Assembly (NCBI GenBank): GCA_963799455.1
Contig: CAWCXF010000007.1
Span: 744,001-808,000, forward strand
Length of the DNA stretch: 64,000 nt
Reading direction: 5' to 3'
Origin: CAWCXF01 sp963799455
GTDB lineage: Bacteria; Pseudomonadota; Alphaproteobacteria; Rhodobacterales; Rhodobacteraceae
Positions 24,833 to 32,808 of this stretch are shown one piece after another. Every line of letters begins with the position of its first letter. The first letter of the stretch is position 1. Under the pieces are notes generated by a model. That model saw nothing but the letters and a program-made list of their open reading frames with translations, had not been told where the DNA came from and did no database searches. The position numbers and the translations under genes were made by a program.

Positions 24833-25216
24833 CCGCTCGACACAGCCCCGGGCGCGCATGTCTGCCCCGTATTCCTCAAACATCCGGCGGACGGTCCAGC
24901 CTCCCGCGTCGGCGGAAGGGTCAAGCGGCGGCGCGTTCGGGTCGATGCCGCGCTTGGTCTGGTCCAGCAGGACCCCCGCCCGGCTCCTGGCATCGTCCAG
25001 CGTCATCTCCTCAGTGCCCCCGAGGGTGTGGCGGACAGTCTTGACCAACACCTTTCGCCCGCGCTGGCCCTGCCAGAGGTCGCGCTGGATCTTGTATGAC
25101 TTCCCGGTCTTGTTCACGGCGACAAGCAACCCTGCCACCTTGGCGTCCCGCACAGTCGCAGGCTTTCCCTCGTATGCGAGGGCCTTCACCCGCGCCTCTG
25201 TCAGCTTCTCTGGCAT
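24833..25216 (-). pseudogene. int: tyrosine integrase copy 2, N-terminal fragment
   Basis: Starts MPEKLTEARVKALAYEGKPA at 25216 and covers the arm-binding domain and start of the core (GGWTVRRMFEEYGADMRARG), then is cut by the IS903-like element right after CVER. The catalytic domain is missing. Its start lies beside three CGAACCG repeats at the island's right end, as expected for an integrase next to its attachment site. Confidence 0.8.
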
Positions 25217-25230
25217 CCCTTGTCCCCTTG

Positions 25231-25272
25231 CGAACCGTCTGATGGCCTGCCTGCGAACCGTAAACGAACCGG
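25231..25272 (+). repeat. right-end arm-type repeats of the island (three CGAACCG)
   Basis: CGAACCGT at 25231-25238 and 25254-25261 and CGAACCGG at 25265-25272, immediately upstream of the integrase start and about 110-150 bp from the tRNA junction. They match the left-end pair, which supports one integrase recognising both ends. Confidence 0.6.
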
Positions 25273-25380
25273 GAGAGGATCGGGCGGAAGCGGGCAGCTA
25301 GGGCTAGTATAGCTCCAAGCCCCTGCAAACGCTACTGTTTAAGGGGGACATAAGGGCCGGAAAGGGATGCAGTCTACCGC

Positions 25381-25425
25381 CTTCTAATCGGCAGGCTGAG
25401 GGTTCGAGTCCTTCTGGGCCCGCCA
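25381..25425 (+). tRNA. 3' half of tRNA-Arg(TCT)
   Basis: Anticodon loop CTTCTAA, stem TCGGC, variable AGGCT, T-arm GAGGG-TTCGAGT-CCTTC, acceptor TGGGCCC and an encoded GCCA. It pairs perfectly with the 5' half at 18868-18899. The 6.5-kb island sits between the halves. Confidence 0.82.
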
Positions 25426-25543
25426 CGCCTCGTCCTCGCGGCCCTCGCCCCATCGCGCGGCCTGCCCGTCCTGGCCATCGCCGGCGCCCCCGGGCCGCCG
25501 CGTGGCCACCAGGGCCCGTCGAGCGGCGGGGTGTCCTCGGGCC

Positions 25544-26752
25544 TCAGCCCCCCCGGAAGTCGTTGCCGCGCGGGTCCACCGGGGCCTCCTGCATCTCCAG
25601 GTGCAGCCGCTCGCCGCCATAGGGGTGCGCGCGCGCCAGCGCCTCGTCCACCTCGATGCCGAGGCCCGGCGCGGCCGAGAGCGCCACATGTCCCTCCTCG
25701 ACGGCGATCGCCCCGCCGATCAGGTCGCGGTGGAAGCCGGTCTCGATGGTCTCGGCCATCAGGGCGTTCGGGATCGCCGTGCACAGGTGCAGGTTGGCCG
25801 CCCACTCGACCGGCCCGGCATAGAGATGCGGCGCCATCTGCGCGCCGAACGCCTGCGCGAGCGCCGCGATCTTGCGCGCCTCGGCGATCCCGCCCGCCCG
25901 GCCCAGCGCCGGCTGGAGGATCGAGGCGGCGCCGAGCCTCAGGACGGCGGCGAACTCCATCAGCGTCGTCAGCCGCTCGCCGGTGGCCACCGGGATCGGC
26001 ACGGCGCGGGCGACCTCGGCCATGGCGTGAGCGTCGTCGGGCGGCACCGGCTCCTCGAACCACAGCGGATGGTGGGGCACCAGCGCCAGCCCCAAGCGGA
26101 TCGCGCCCGAGGGGGTGAACTGGCCGTGGGTGCCGAAGAGGATGTCGGCGCGCTCGCCCACCGCCTCGCGGATGGCGGCGCACATGGCGACCGAGCGCGC
26201 GATGTCGGACATCGCCGGCTGGTGGCCGCCGCGGATGGTGTAGGGCCCGGCCGGGTCGAGCTTCACAGCCGTCCAGCCGCGCGACGCCATGTCGGCGGCG
26301 GCCTCGGCGTGCTGGTCGGGCGAGGTCCAGAAGCCCTCGCCGTGATGCTCCATCGGGTAGAGGTATGAGTAGGCCCGCACCCGCTCGGTCGTGCGCCCGC
26401 CGATCAGCGCCCAGACGGGCCGGTCGAGGGCTTTCCCGAGGATGTCCCAGCAGGCGATCTCCAGCCCCGAGAAGGCGCCCATCACGCTCGGGTCGGGCCG
26501 CTGGGTGAAGCCCGAGGAGTAGGCGCGGCGGAACATCAGCTCGACATTGGCCGGATCCTCGCCGGCCATGTGGCGCTCGAACACGTCCTCGATCACCGCC
26601 GTCATCGCCGCGGGGCCGACGGCCGCGGCGTAGCACTCTCCCCAGCCGACGAGGCCGTCGTCGGTCGTGACCTTGACCAGGATCCAGTAGCGCCCGCCCC
26701 AGCCCGGCGGGGGCGGGGCCGTCACGACCACCTCGGCGGATGCGAGCCTCAT
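25544..26752 (-). CDS. enolase-superfamily (mandelate racemase type) sugar-acid dehydratase or isomerase
   Basis: 402-residue enzyme with the N-terminal capping domain (GLVGWGECYAAAV, GALSGLE-like GAFSGLEIACWDILGK) and a TIM barrel. Barrel-end residues: AVKLDPAGPY, LFGTHGQFT, WFEEPVP, VATGERL and APHLYAGP, i.e. metal-binding acids and a His base as in galactonate- or galactarate-type dehydratases. Exact substrate not assignable. Only 30 bp separate its ATG from that of a divergent acetyltransferase, so a shared promoter region is likely. It lies just outside the island. Confidence 0.85.
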   Translation of the reverse strand: MRLASAEVVVTAPPPPGWGGRYWILVKVTTDDGLVGWGECYAAAVGPAAMTAVIEDVFERHMAGEDPANVELMFRRAYSSGFTQRPDPSVMGAFSGLEIACWDILGKALDRPVWALIGGRTTERVRAYSYLYPMEHHGEGFWTSPDQHAEAAADMASRGWTAVKLDPAGPYTIRGGHQPAMSDIARSVAMCAAIREAVGERADILFGTHGQFTPSGAIRLGLALVPHHPLWFEEPVPPDDAHAMAEVARAVPIPVATGERLTTLMEFAAVLRLGAASILQPALGRAGGIAEARKIAALAQAFGAQMAPHLYAGPVEWAANLHLCTAIPNALMAETIETGFHRDLIGGAIAVEEGHVALSAAPGLGIEVDEALARAHPYGGERLHLEMQEAPVDPRGNDFRGG

Positions 26753-26782
26753 CCCGGCGGCGCCCCTGTGCTAGTGGAGGGC

Positions 26783-27217
26783 ATGGCGGACGGAATCGAG
26801 GTGAGATGCCTTGGCCGGGGCGACGCGGGGCTGCTCGATCGCGTGGCCGAGGGCGTGTTCGACCATCCCGTGCGCCCCGACCGCGCGGCCGCGTTCCTCG
26901 GCTGCCCGTCGCATCTGATGGTCGTGGCGCTGGCGGACGGCCTCGTCGTGGGCATGGGCAGCGCGGTCGTGCACCGGCATCCCGACAAGGATCCCCAGAT
27001 GTGGATCAACGAGATCGGCACGGGCGACGCCTGGCTGCGGCGGGGGATCGCCACGCGGGTGCTGCGCGCGCTCCTCGCCGAGGCCGAGGCGCGGGGCTGC
27101 GGCTACGCCTGGCTCGGCACCGAGCAGGACAACGCGGCCGCGCGGGCGCTCTATCGGCGCGTAGGGGGCCGCGAGGTTCCGGGGCTCGTCCTCTTCGAAT
27201 GGGGCGGGGAGTCATAG
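26783..27217 (+). CDS. GNAT-family N-acetyltransferase
   Basis: 144-residue single-domain acetyltransferase. The CoA-binding signature WLRRGIATRVLRALLAEAEA is followed by WLGTEQDNAAARALYRRVG. ATG 26783 is selected because GTGGAGGG lies directly upstream; the longer open frame runs into the divergent enolase-type gene. Converges with the alcohol dehydrogenase and overlaps it by 6 bp. Aminoglycoside acetyltransferases look similar, but sequence alone does not support a resistance call. Confidence 0.85.
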   Translation: MADGIEVRCLGRGDAGLLDRVAEGVFDHPVRPDRAAAFLGCPSHLMVVALADGLVVGMGSAVVHRHPDKDPQMWINEIGTGDAWLRRGIATRVLRALLAEAEARGCGYAWLGTEQDNAAARALYRRVGGREVPGLVLFEWGGES

Positions 27218-28327
27218 CACGATCACGTTGCGCCGGGCGCGGCCGGCGCGGGTGTCGGCGATGGCCTCGTCGATCTGGTCGAGCCGCCAGCGCCGCGAGA
27301 TCAGCGGCTCCAGGAGGAGCCGCCCCTGCCGCCACAGATCGACCATCCAGGGGATGTCGCGCGCGAGCACCGTGTCGCCCATCTTGGAGCCCACGAGCCC
27401 GGTGCCGGCGGCCGCCATCACCACCGGCTCGTAGGACGCGGTGGCGCCGCTGGGGGGCATCCCCACCGCGACGACGCGCCCCGAGGGGTCGAGGTAGCGC
27501 GGCGCGCTCTCGTAGGCCGCCGCCGCCCCCACCGTCACGATCACGGCGTCGGCGCCGCGTCCCATCGCGGCGCGGGCCGCGCGCCAGGGCTTCTCCCCGC
27601 CCGCCGGCACGATGTCGGTGGCGCCGAACTCGCGCGCGGCCTCCAGCTTGGCCTCCTGACGATCCACGGCGACGATCCGGCGCGCGCCGGCGATCCGCGC
27701 TCCTTGGATGGCGTTGAGCCCGACGCCGCCCGCACCGATCACCACCACGTCCTGGCCGGGGCGCACCCGAGCCGCGTTCACGGCCGCGCCGACGCCGGTG
27801 ACGACGCCGCAGGACAGCAGGCACGCCGCGTCCATCGGCATGCCTTCGGGGATCCGCGCGACCTGGGAGGCGTGGACCGTCACGGCCTCGGCGAAGGCGC
27901 CCGAGGCCATCGCCTGATGCACGGGCCCGCCCTCGGGCGTGGTGAGCGGGTGGCCCTGCGCCTCGGGCGGGGTCGCGCAGTAGGTCGGGCGGCCCGAGGC
28001 GCAGGGCGCGCAGCGGCCGCAGGAGCGGATCAGCGTGACGATCACCGGCTCGCCCGCCGCGAGCCCGCTCACGCCGTCCCCCAGGTCGGTCACGCGGCCC
28101 GCGGCCTCGTGCCCGTAGACCGCCGGCAGGACGCCGCCCCACGCGCCCTCGGCGTAGGAGATGTCCGAGTGGCACACCGCCACCGCCTCGAGGCGCACCC
28201 GGACCTCGCCGGCGCGCGGCGGCGCCAGATGGAGCGTCTCGACCGTCATCGGCCCGCCGAAGGCGCGGCAGACGGCGGCGCGCACTGCGATCGTCCCGGA
28301 GGCGGGTTTGGGGGCGGCGTCAAGCAT
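27212..28327 (-). CDS. zinc-dependent alcohol dehydrogenase, class III-like
   Basis: 371-residue medium-chain dehydrogenase. Catalytic zinc ligands: Cys in AVCHSDIS and His in GHEAAG; structural zinc cysteines in CGRCAPCASGRPTYC; Rossmann motif GAGGVGLNAIQGA; substrate-domain end RAGRARRNVIVL. It oxidises an alcohol or aldehyde adduct with NAD+; lacks features that would prove glutathione-formaldehyde activity. Its start overlaps the stop of the upstream alpha/beta hydrolase by 8 bp, so the two are co-translated. Confidence 0.9.
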   Translation of the reverse strand: MLDAAPKPASGTIAVRAAVCRAFGGPMTVETLHLAPPRAGEVRVRLEAVAVCHSDISYAEGAWGGVLPAVYGHEAAGRVTDLGDGVSGLAAGEPVIVTLIRSCGRCAPCASGRPTYCATPPEAQGHPLTTPEGGPVHQAMASGAFAEAVTVHASQVARIPEGMPMDAACLLSCGVVTGVGAAVNAARVRPGQDVVVIGAGGVGLNAIQGARIAGARRIVAVDRQEAKLEAAREFGATDIVPAGGEKPWRAARAAMGRGADAVIVTVGAAAAYESAPRYLDPSGRVVAVGMPPSGATASYEPVVMAAAGTGLVGSKMGDTVLARDIPWMVDLWRQGRLLLEPLISRRWRLDQIDEAIADTRAGRARRNVIVL

Positions 28328-29039
28328 GGGCGATGCGGTCCAGGATGGCGGCGAGCGCGGCGGGATGCGACAGGAAGGGCGAGTGGTCGGCGTCCAGCGT
28401 GTGGACCGTGACGCCGGGGGTGGCGGCGACCATGTCGCGCTGGAGCTCGATCGAGATCGCGCCGTCGCGGGTGCACTCGACGTAGTGCTTGGGCGTGCCC
28501 GCGAAGGCCTCGCCGAGCGACAGGCGGGCGACGAAGGGCGCCATGGGCTGCGGCCTCAGCCGCCCCTGGGCCCTCGCCACCACCGCGTCGTCCACGTCGC
28601 CGTAGAAGAGCGCGCGGTGATGCTCGGGCGCGATGGCGAGCGTTCCGCCCGCCTCGTCGGCGAGGATGCGCGACGAGACCGTCGGGCGCGGGTTGCGGTG
28701 CTCGATCGAGGCGAGGCTCTCGCCGTCCCGCGGCAGGAACGCGCAGAGATAGACCAGCGCGCGGACCCGCCCGCGCTCGGACTCGGCGGCGGCGCTCACC
28801 ACCATGCCGCCCATCGAGTGGCCCAGCAGGATCGCGGGCTCGGGCAGGGCGCGCAGGCCCGTCGTCACGCGCGCGACGTAGTCGTCCATGGTGACGCCCC
28901 CGGGCTCGGCCGGGTCGTCGCCATGGGCCGGCAGGTCGAGGGCATGGGCCTCGTGGCCGCGCGCCTCCAGCTCGGGCGTCAGCGCCTCCCAGCACCAGCC
29001 GCCGTGCCAGGCCCCGTGGATCAGCAGGAACGTCGCCAT
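28320..29039 (-). CDS. alpha/beta hydrolase of the EstC/hydroxynitrile-lyase-like group
   Basis: 239 residues with MATFLLIHGAWHGGWCWEAL (oxyanion region), nucleophile elbow LLGHSMGGMV, and the late histidine in DADHSPFLSHP. This layout matches small esterases of the salicylate-esterase/methyl-ketone-synthase-2 type. ATG 29039 is chosen over 29090 because GAGGACACG lies immediately upstream and family members start MATFLLVHG. First gene of a pair with the alcohol dehydrogenase, suggesting an ester or alcohol degradation step. Confidence 0.88.
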   Translation of the reverse strand: MATFLLIHGAWHGGWCWEALTPELEARGHEAHALDLPAHGDDPAEPGGVTMDDYVARVTTGLRALPEPAILLGHSMGGMVVSAAAESERGRVRALVYLCAFLPRDGESLASIEHRNPRPTVSSRILADEAGGTLAIAPEHHRALFYGDVDDAVVARAQGRLRPQPMAPFVARLSLGEAFAGTPKHYVECTRDGAISIELQRDMVAATPGVTVHTLDADHSPFLSHPAALAAILDRIAHA

Positions 29040-29192
29040 CGTGTCCTCCCTCTGGCGCGCAGTCTTGGCGCGGACGCGGCGGCGACGCAATCCGAGCCGT
29101 GCGTCCAGGGCTCGGGATCGGCGCCCCCGGGGGAGGTCCGAGGGTCGCTGCGCCTCGCTCGAGCCGCTCGGGCGATCGCGAGCCGCCGCGGA

Positions 29193-30179
29193 TCAGCCCC
29201 CCGAGCCCAGCGCCCGCGCCAGCACCTCCGGATCGGCGTTGCCGCCCGAGGCCACGGCGATCACCGGGCCGTCGCCGGGCAGCGCCAGCGCCGCCGCGAG
29301 CGCGACCGCGCCGCCGGGCTCCAGCACGATCCGCAGATGGCGCGCCGCCACGGCCACGGCGCGCATCGCCGCGTCGTCGGACACGCTCAGGCCGGGGCCG
29401 CAGAGGCGGCGCAGGATCGGGAAGGTGAGCTCGCCGGGCGACGGCGTCAGGATCGCGTCGCAGATCGAGCCCGTGGCGCGCGCGTTGCGCTCGCGCCGGC
29501 CAGAGGCGAGCGAGCGGGCCACGTCGTCGAAGCCCTCGGGCTCGACGGGCCGCGCGCGAAGCCCCGGCGCGCGGGCCTCGAAGGCGAGCGCGACCCCGGC
29601 CGTGAGCCCGCCGCCGCCGCAGCAGACGAGCACGTCGGCCTCCTCCACCCCCGTCGCGGCCGCCTGGGCGGCGATCTCCAGCCCCGCCGTGCCCTGGCCC
29701 GCGATCACCTGCGGGTCGTCGAAGGGGCGCACCAGGGTCAGGCCGCGCTCGGCGGCGAGCCGCGCGCCCAGCTCCTCGCGCAGCTCCTCGCCGCGGCGGT
29801 GGGGGACGACCTCGCCGCCCAAGGCCCGCGTGCCCTCGACCTTCACGGCGGGCGCGTCCTCGGGCATGACGATGACGGCGGGCACGCCGTGCATCCGCGC
29901 GGCCAGCGCCACGCCCTGCGCGTGGTTGCCCGAGGAGAAGGCGATCACGCCGCCCCGCCGCCGCTCCTCGGGGAGCGCGGAGATCGCCGCGTAGGCGCCG
30001 CGGAACTTGAACGAGCCGGTGAGCTGGAGGCACTCGGCCTTGACCAGCACCCGCCGCCCCGCGAGCGCGTCGAGCGAGGGCGAGGTGAGGAGCGGCGTCA
30101 CGAGCGCCACGCCCGCGAGGCGCCGGGCGGCGGCGTCGAGGTCCTCGATGGTGGGGGGCGCTAGAGCCGCGAGATCCAT
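29193..30179 (-). CDS. PLP-dependent threonine/serine dehydratase family enzyme
   Basis: 328 residues. Schiff-base lysine in GSFKFRGA, SSGNHAQGVA for substrate carboxylate binding, and the phosphate loop CCGGGGL. Short form without a regulatory ACT domain, so a catabolic or racemase-type member rather than biosynthetic IlvA. Its ATG lies 19 bp inside the upstream hydrolase gene. The substrate could be threonine, serine or a hydroxy-aspartate. Confidence 0.87.
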   Translation of the reverse strand: MDLAALAPPTIEDLDAAARRLAGVALVTPLLTSPSLDALAGRRVLVKAECLQLTGSFKFRGAYAAISALPEERRRGGVIAFSSGNHAQGVALAARMHGVPAVIVMPEDAPAVKVEGTRALGGEVVPHRRGEELREELGARLAAERGLTLVRPFDDPQVIAGQGTAGLEIAAQAAATGVEEADVLVCCGGGGLTAGVALAFEARAPGLRARPVEPEGFDDVARSLASGRRERNARATGSICDAILTPSPGELTFPILRRLCGPGLSVSDDAAMRAVAVAARHLRIVLEPGGAVALAAALALPGDGPVIAVASGGNADPEVLARALGSGG

Positions 30180-30976
30180 TCGCGGATCGCCTCCAGGCTC
30201 TCGGGCTCGTCGAGGAACGGGACGTGCCCGCGCCCCGGAACCTCCCTGGCGATCATGTCGGGGCGGCGGGCGCGCATCTCGGCGAAGGTCTCCGCGCTCA
30301 GAAGGTCCGAGTTGGCGCCCCGGATCGCCGCGAGCGGCTCGGGCAGCGCCTCGAAGAGCGGCCAGAGGTCGGGCGTGGGCTGGGCGCCGGTGGCGATCAC
30401 CGCGTCGCGCAGGCGCGGGTCGTAGGGGATGTCGAGGCCGCCGTCCCGCACGACGTAGAACTTCGCGGCCTCCTCGGCCCAGCGGTCCTCGGGCACGTCC
30501 TCGAAGCCCTTCATCACGGTGGGGCGGGCCGCGGCGGCCTCCTCGATCGAAGCGTAGGGCGGGGGCAGGCCGAGATAGCCCATGATGACCTCGACGCCCG
30601 CCTCGCCCACCATGGGGCCGATGTCCACGAGGCAGGCCCCCGCGAGGCGGTCGCGCGCGGTGGCCGCCAGCACCATGGCGATCAGTCCGCCGCGCGAGGT
30701 GCCGAGGATCGCGGCACGCTCCAGCCCGAGATGGTCGAGGAGCGCCAGCGCGTCGGCGCCCTCCTGGGGGACGGTGTAGGTCGAGGGCTCGGCGCGCGCG
30801 GAGGCGCCGCGGCCGCGTGCGTCGAGCCGGATCAGGCGCACGTCCCGGACGTGCGGCGCCAGGTAGTCGAAGTCGCGCCCGTCGCGGGTGAGGCCTGGAA
30901 GGCACAGGACGGCCGGGCCGTCGCCCTCGTCGCGGTAGGCGAGGCGGGTGCCGTCGGCGGCGTCGAAGGTGGTCAC
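30161..30976 (-). CDS. alpha/beta hydrolase
   Basis: 271 residues: VLCLPGLTRDGRDFDYLAPH, RLDARGRGASA, nucleophile LGTSRGGLIAMVLA, and the closing histidine in PGRGHVPFLDEP. GTG 30976 is used because it overlaps the TGA of the upstream dehalogenase (GTGA). Middle gene of a three-gene run (dehalogenase, hydrolase, PLP dehydratase) with overlapping ends. Substrate unknown. Confidence 0.87.
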   Translation of the reverse strand: MTTFDAADGTRLAYRDEGDGPAVLCLPGLTRDGRDFDYLAPHVRDVRLIRLDARGRGASARAEPSTYTVPQEGADALALLDHLGLERAAILGTSRGGLIAMVLAATARDRLAGACLVDIGPMVGEAGVEVIMGYLGLPPPYASIEEAAAARPTVMKGFEDVPEDRWAEEAAKFYVVRDGGLDIPYDPRLRDAVIATGAQPTPDLWPLFEALPEPLAAIRGANSDLLSAETFAEMRARRPDMIAREVPGRGHVPFLDEPESLEAIREWISRL

Positions 30977-31653
30977 GCGGCGATCTCCGGGATGGCGTCG
31001 AGGTCGGGCACCACGTGGTCGGGCCGCCCCGGCAGCCGGTCCACCGGCGCGCCCGCGCGGTTCACCCATGCGGTGCGGAAGCCGTAGGCGGCGGCGGCGG
31101 CCGCGTCCCAGCCGTTGGCGCTGACGAACAGCACCTCCTCGGGGCGCGTGTCGAAGCGCTCGCCCACCAGGTCGTAGACCCGGTGGTGCGGCTTGAACAC
31201 GCCCACGGCCTCGACCGAGAGCACCGCGTCGAGATGCCGCCCGAGCCCGGCCGACTCCACGGCCGAGCCGAGCATTCCGGGCGTGCCGTTCGACAGGATC
31301 GCGGTGGCGAAGCCGGCCTCCCTGAGCCGCCTCAGCGCGCCCTCGGCCTCCGGGTAGGCGTCGAGCCGGTCGTAGAGCGCCATCAGGTCGGCGCGCAGGC
31401 CGTCGTCCGACAGCCCCTCGGCCTCCAGCGCCCAGTCGAGCGCGTCCTGGGTCACGGCGCGGAAGTCGGCATGGTCGTCCATCACCGCGCGCAGCCAGGT
31501 GTAGGCGAGCTGCTTGTCGCGCCAGGCCGCCGCGAGGCGGGGGGCGGCGGTGGCGAGCCGCCCGCGGCCGGGCTCGGCGGCGAGGCGCCCGACGGCGGCG
31601 GCGGTGTCGAAGAGCGTGCCGTAGGCGTCGAAGACGCAAAGGGTGACGGGCAT
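30973..31653 (-). CDS. haloacid dehalogenase, type II
   Basis: 226-residue HAD enzyme. Nucleophile Asp in VFDAYGTLFD, Thr/Ser motif ILSNGTPGML, Lys in VFKPHHRVYDL and the type-II-specific SANGWDAAAAAAYGF. It hydrolyses 2-haloacids to 2-hydroxyacids by family precedent. ATG 31653 follows GGAGATC. It heads a translationally coupled trio with an alpha/beta hydrolase and a PLP dehydratase. Confidence 0.92.
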   Translation of the reverse strand: MPVTLCVFDAYGTLFDTAAAVGRLAAEPGRGRLATAAPRLAAAWRDKQLAYTWLRAVMDDHADFRAVTQDALDWALEAEGLSDDGLRADLMALYDRLDAYPEAEGALRRLREAGFATAILSNGTPGMLGSAVESAGLGRHLDAVLSVEAVGVFKPHHRVYDLVGERFDTRPEEVLFVSANGWDAAAAAAYGFRTAWVNRAGAPVDRLPGRPDHVVPDLDAIPEIAA

Positions 31654-31940
31654 GGGATCTCCGGGATGGGCCGGCCCGCAGGGTGGCACGGCGCGCGCCG
31701 GGGCGGAAGGGCCGCGCCGGGCCGCGCCGGCGCGCGGCGAGATCCGAGCGGATGACGCGGGGTCGGGATCCCCGCGACGCCATCGGATCAGGGTCGCACC
31801 GCCGCCGCGAGACGTGCCCCGGCGGTCCATGCCCGCCGGCCGAGGGGCCACGGCTCGTCCTCGCGGACGCGCAGGCGGGCGGCCATGGCCGGGGGCGCCG
31901 CTTCGGCGGGCCGCCCGAGGGCGAGCCCGCTCCGGCCCGC
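31654..31940. other. gene-free spacer between dehalogenase start and fabI end
   Basis: 287 bases of GC-rich sequence without a supported gene; it should contain the promoter of the dehalogenase operon, but no clear box is visible. A 20-bp tandem duplication begins at its end. Confidence 0.5.
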
Positions 31941-31980
31941 CTAGTGGTGCGAGAGGCTGTTTAGTGGTGCGAGAGGCTGT
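31941..31980 (-). repeat. 20-bp tandem duplication over the fabI stop codon
   Basis: TAGTGGTGCGAGAGGCTGT is at 31942-31960 and again at 31962-31980; with the preceding base (C or T) the period is 20 bp. The inner copy encodes the last fabI residues DSLSHH and stop; the outer copy lies just downstream. Confidence 0.95.
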
Positions 31981-32806
31981 CGAGCTGCGGCATGCCGAGG
32001 ATGTGCAGGCCGCCGTCCACCGTCACCACCTCGCCGGTGGTGAAGCGGCCCCACTCGGAGGCGAGCCAGACGGCGGTGCCGCCGATCGCGTCGAGCTCGG
32101 CATTGGCCCTGAGCGGCGCGTTGGCCTGGGCGTATTTGTAGGTCCGCCGCGCGCCGCCGATGGCGGAGCCGGCGAGCGTCTTCATCGGCCCCGGCGAGAT
32201 CGCGTTGACGCGGATCGCGTCGGGGCCGAGGTCGTCGGCGAGGTAGCGCACGGCCGTCTCCAGCCCCGCCTTTGCGACCCCCATGACGTTGTAGCAGGGG
32301 GTGACGCGCTGCGAGCCCTGGAAGGTCAGCGTGGTGATCGAGCCGCCCTGGGGCATGAGCGGGCGCGCGCGCCGCGCCACGTCGATCAGCGAGTAGCACG
32401 AGATCTCCATCGCGCGCCGGAAGTTGGCCCGCGAGGTGTCGGAGAACCGGAAGCCCGCCGCGAGCTCGGCCTTGTCGCAGAAGGCGATCGCGTGGACCAC
32501 GAAGTCCAAGCCCCCCCAGGTGTCGCCCACCTCGCCGAAGGCGCGCTCCATCGAGCCCTCGTCGGTCACGTCCACGTCGAGCGCCATCGAGCCGCCCAGC
32601 GCCTCGGCGAGCGGCTTGGCGCGCCGCCCGAAGGCCTCGCCCTGGTAGGTGATGCCGATCTCGGCGCCCTGGTCGGCGAGGCTGCGCGCGATGCCGAAGG
32701 CGATCGAGCGGTCGTTGGCCACCCCCATCACCAGGCCCCGCCGGCCTGTCATCAGCCCCTGCGCCGCGGGTGGGCCCTTCGCCATCGGATGGTCGGTCAG
32801 TGCCAT
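31961..32806 (-). CDS. fabI: enoyl-[acyl-carrier-protein] reductase (NADH)
   Basis: 281-residue FabI, last step of fatty-acid elongation. Family marks: GRRGLVMGVANDRSIAFGIA, TYQGEAF, VHAIAF, and the catalytic YNVMGVAKAGLE (Tyr-x6-Lys), then RVNAISPGPMKTLAGSAIGG and VDGGLHILGMPQ. The first conserved Tyr (E. coli Tyr146; LTYQG in relatives) is Phe here (LTFQG). It starts 2 bp after the fabB stop, third gene of fabA-fabB-fabI. Confidence 0.95.
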   Translation of the reverse strand: MALTDHPMAKGPPAAQGLMTGRRGLVMGVANDRSIAFGIARSLADQGAEIGITYQGEAFGRRAKPLAEALGGSMALDVDVTDEGSMERAFGEVGDTWGGLDFVVHAIAFCDKAELAAGFRFSDTSRANFRRAMEISCYSLIDVARRARPLMPQGGSITTLTFQGSQRVTPCYNVMGVAKAGLETAVRYLADDLGPDAIRVNAISPGPMKTLAGSAIGGARRTYKYAQANAPLRANAELDAIGGTAVWLASEWGRFTTGEVVTVDGGLHILGMPQLDSLSHH

Positions 32807-32808
32807 GC

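Larger units (their letters stand above)
18907..25380 (-). mobile_element. small integrative island, phage-satellite (PICI-like), in tRNA-Arg
   Basis: About 6.5 kb inserted at the anticodon loop of tRNA-Arg(TCT). All its genes are on the minus strand: integrase, AlpA-like excisionase, primase, terminase-small-subunit-like protein and small unknowns. No capsid or tail genes are present. Repeats of CGAACCGT, probable integrase arm sites, lie near both ends. This gene order is that of phage-inducible chromosomal islands by established knowledge; most of its genes here carry frameshifts. An IS903-like element interrupts the integrase region. Confidence 0.75.

Noticed and set aside
26783..27217. 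Aminoglycoside-resistance acetyltransferase
   Set aside because: The fold is generic GNAT; no motif specific for aminoglycoside enzymes could be recognised.
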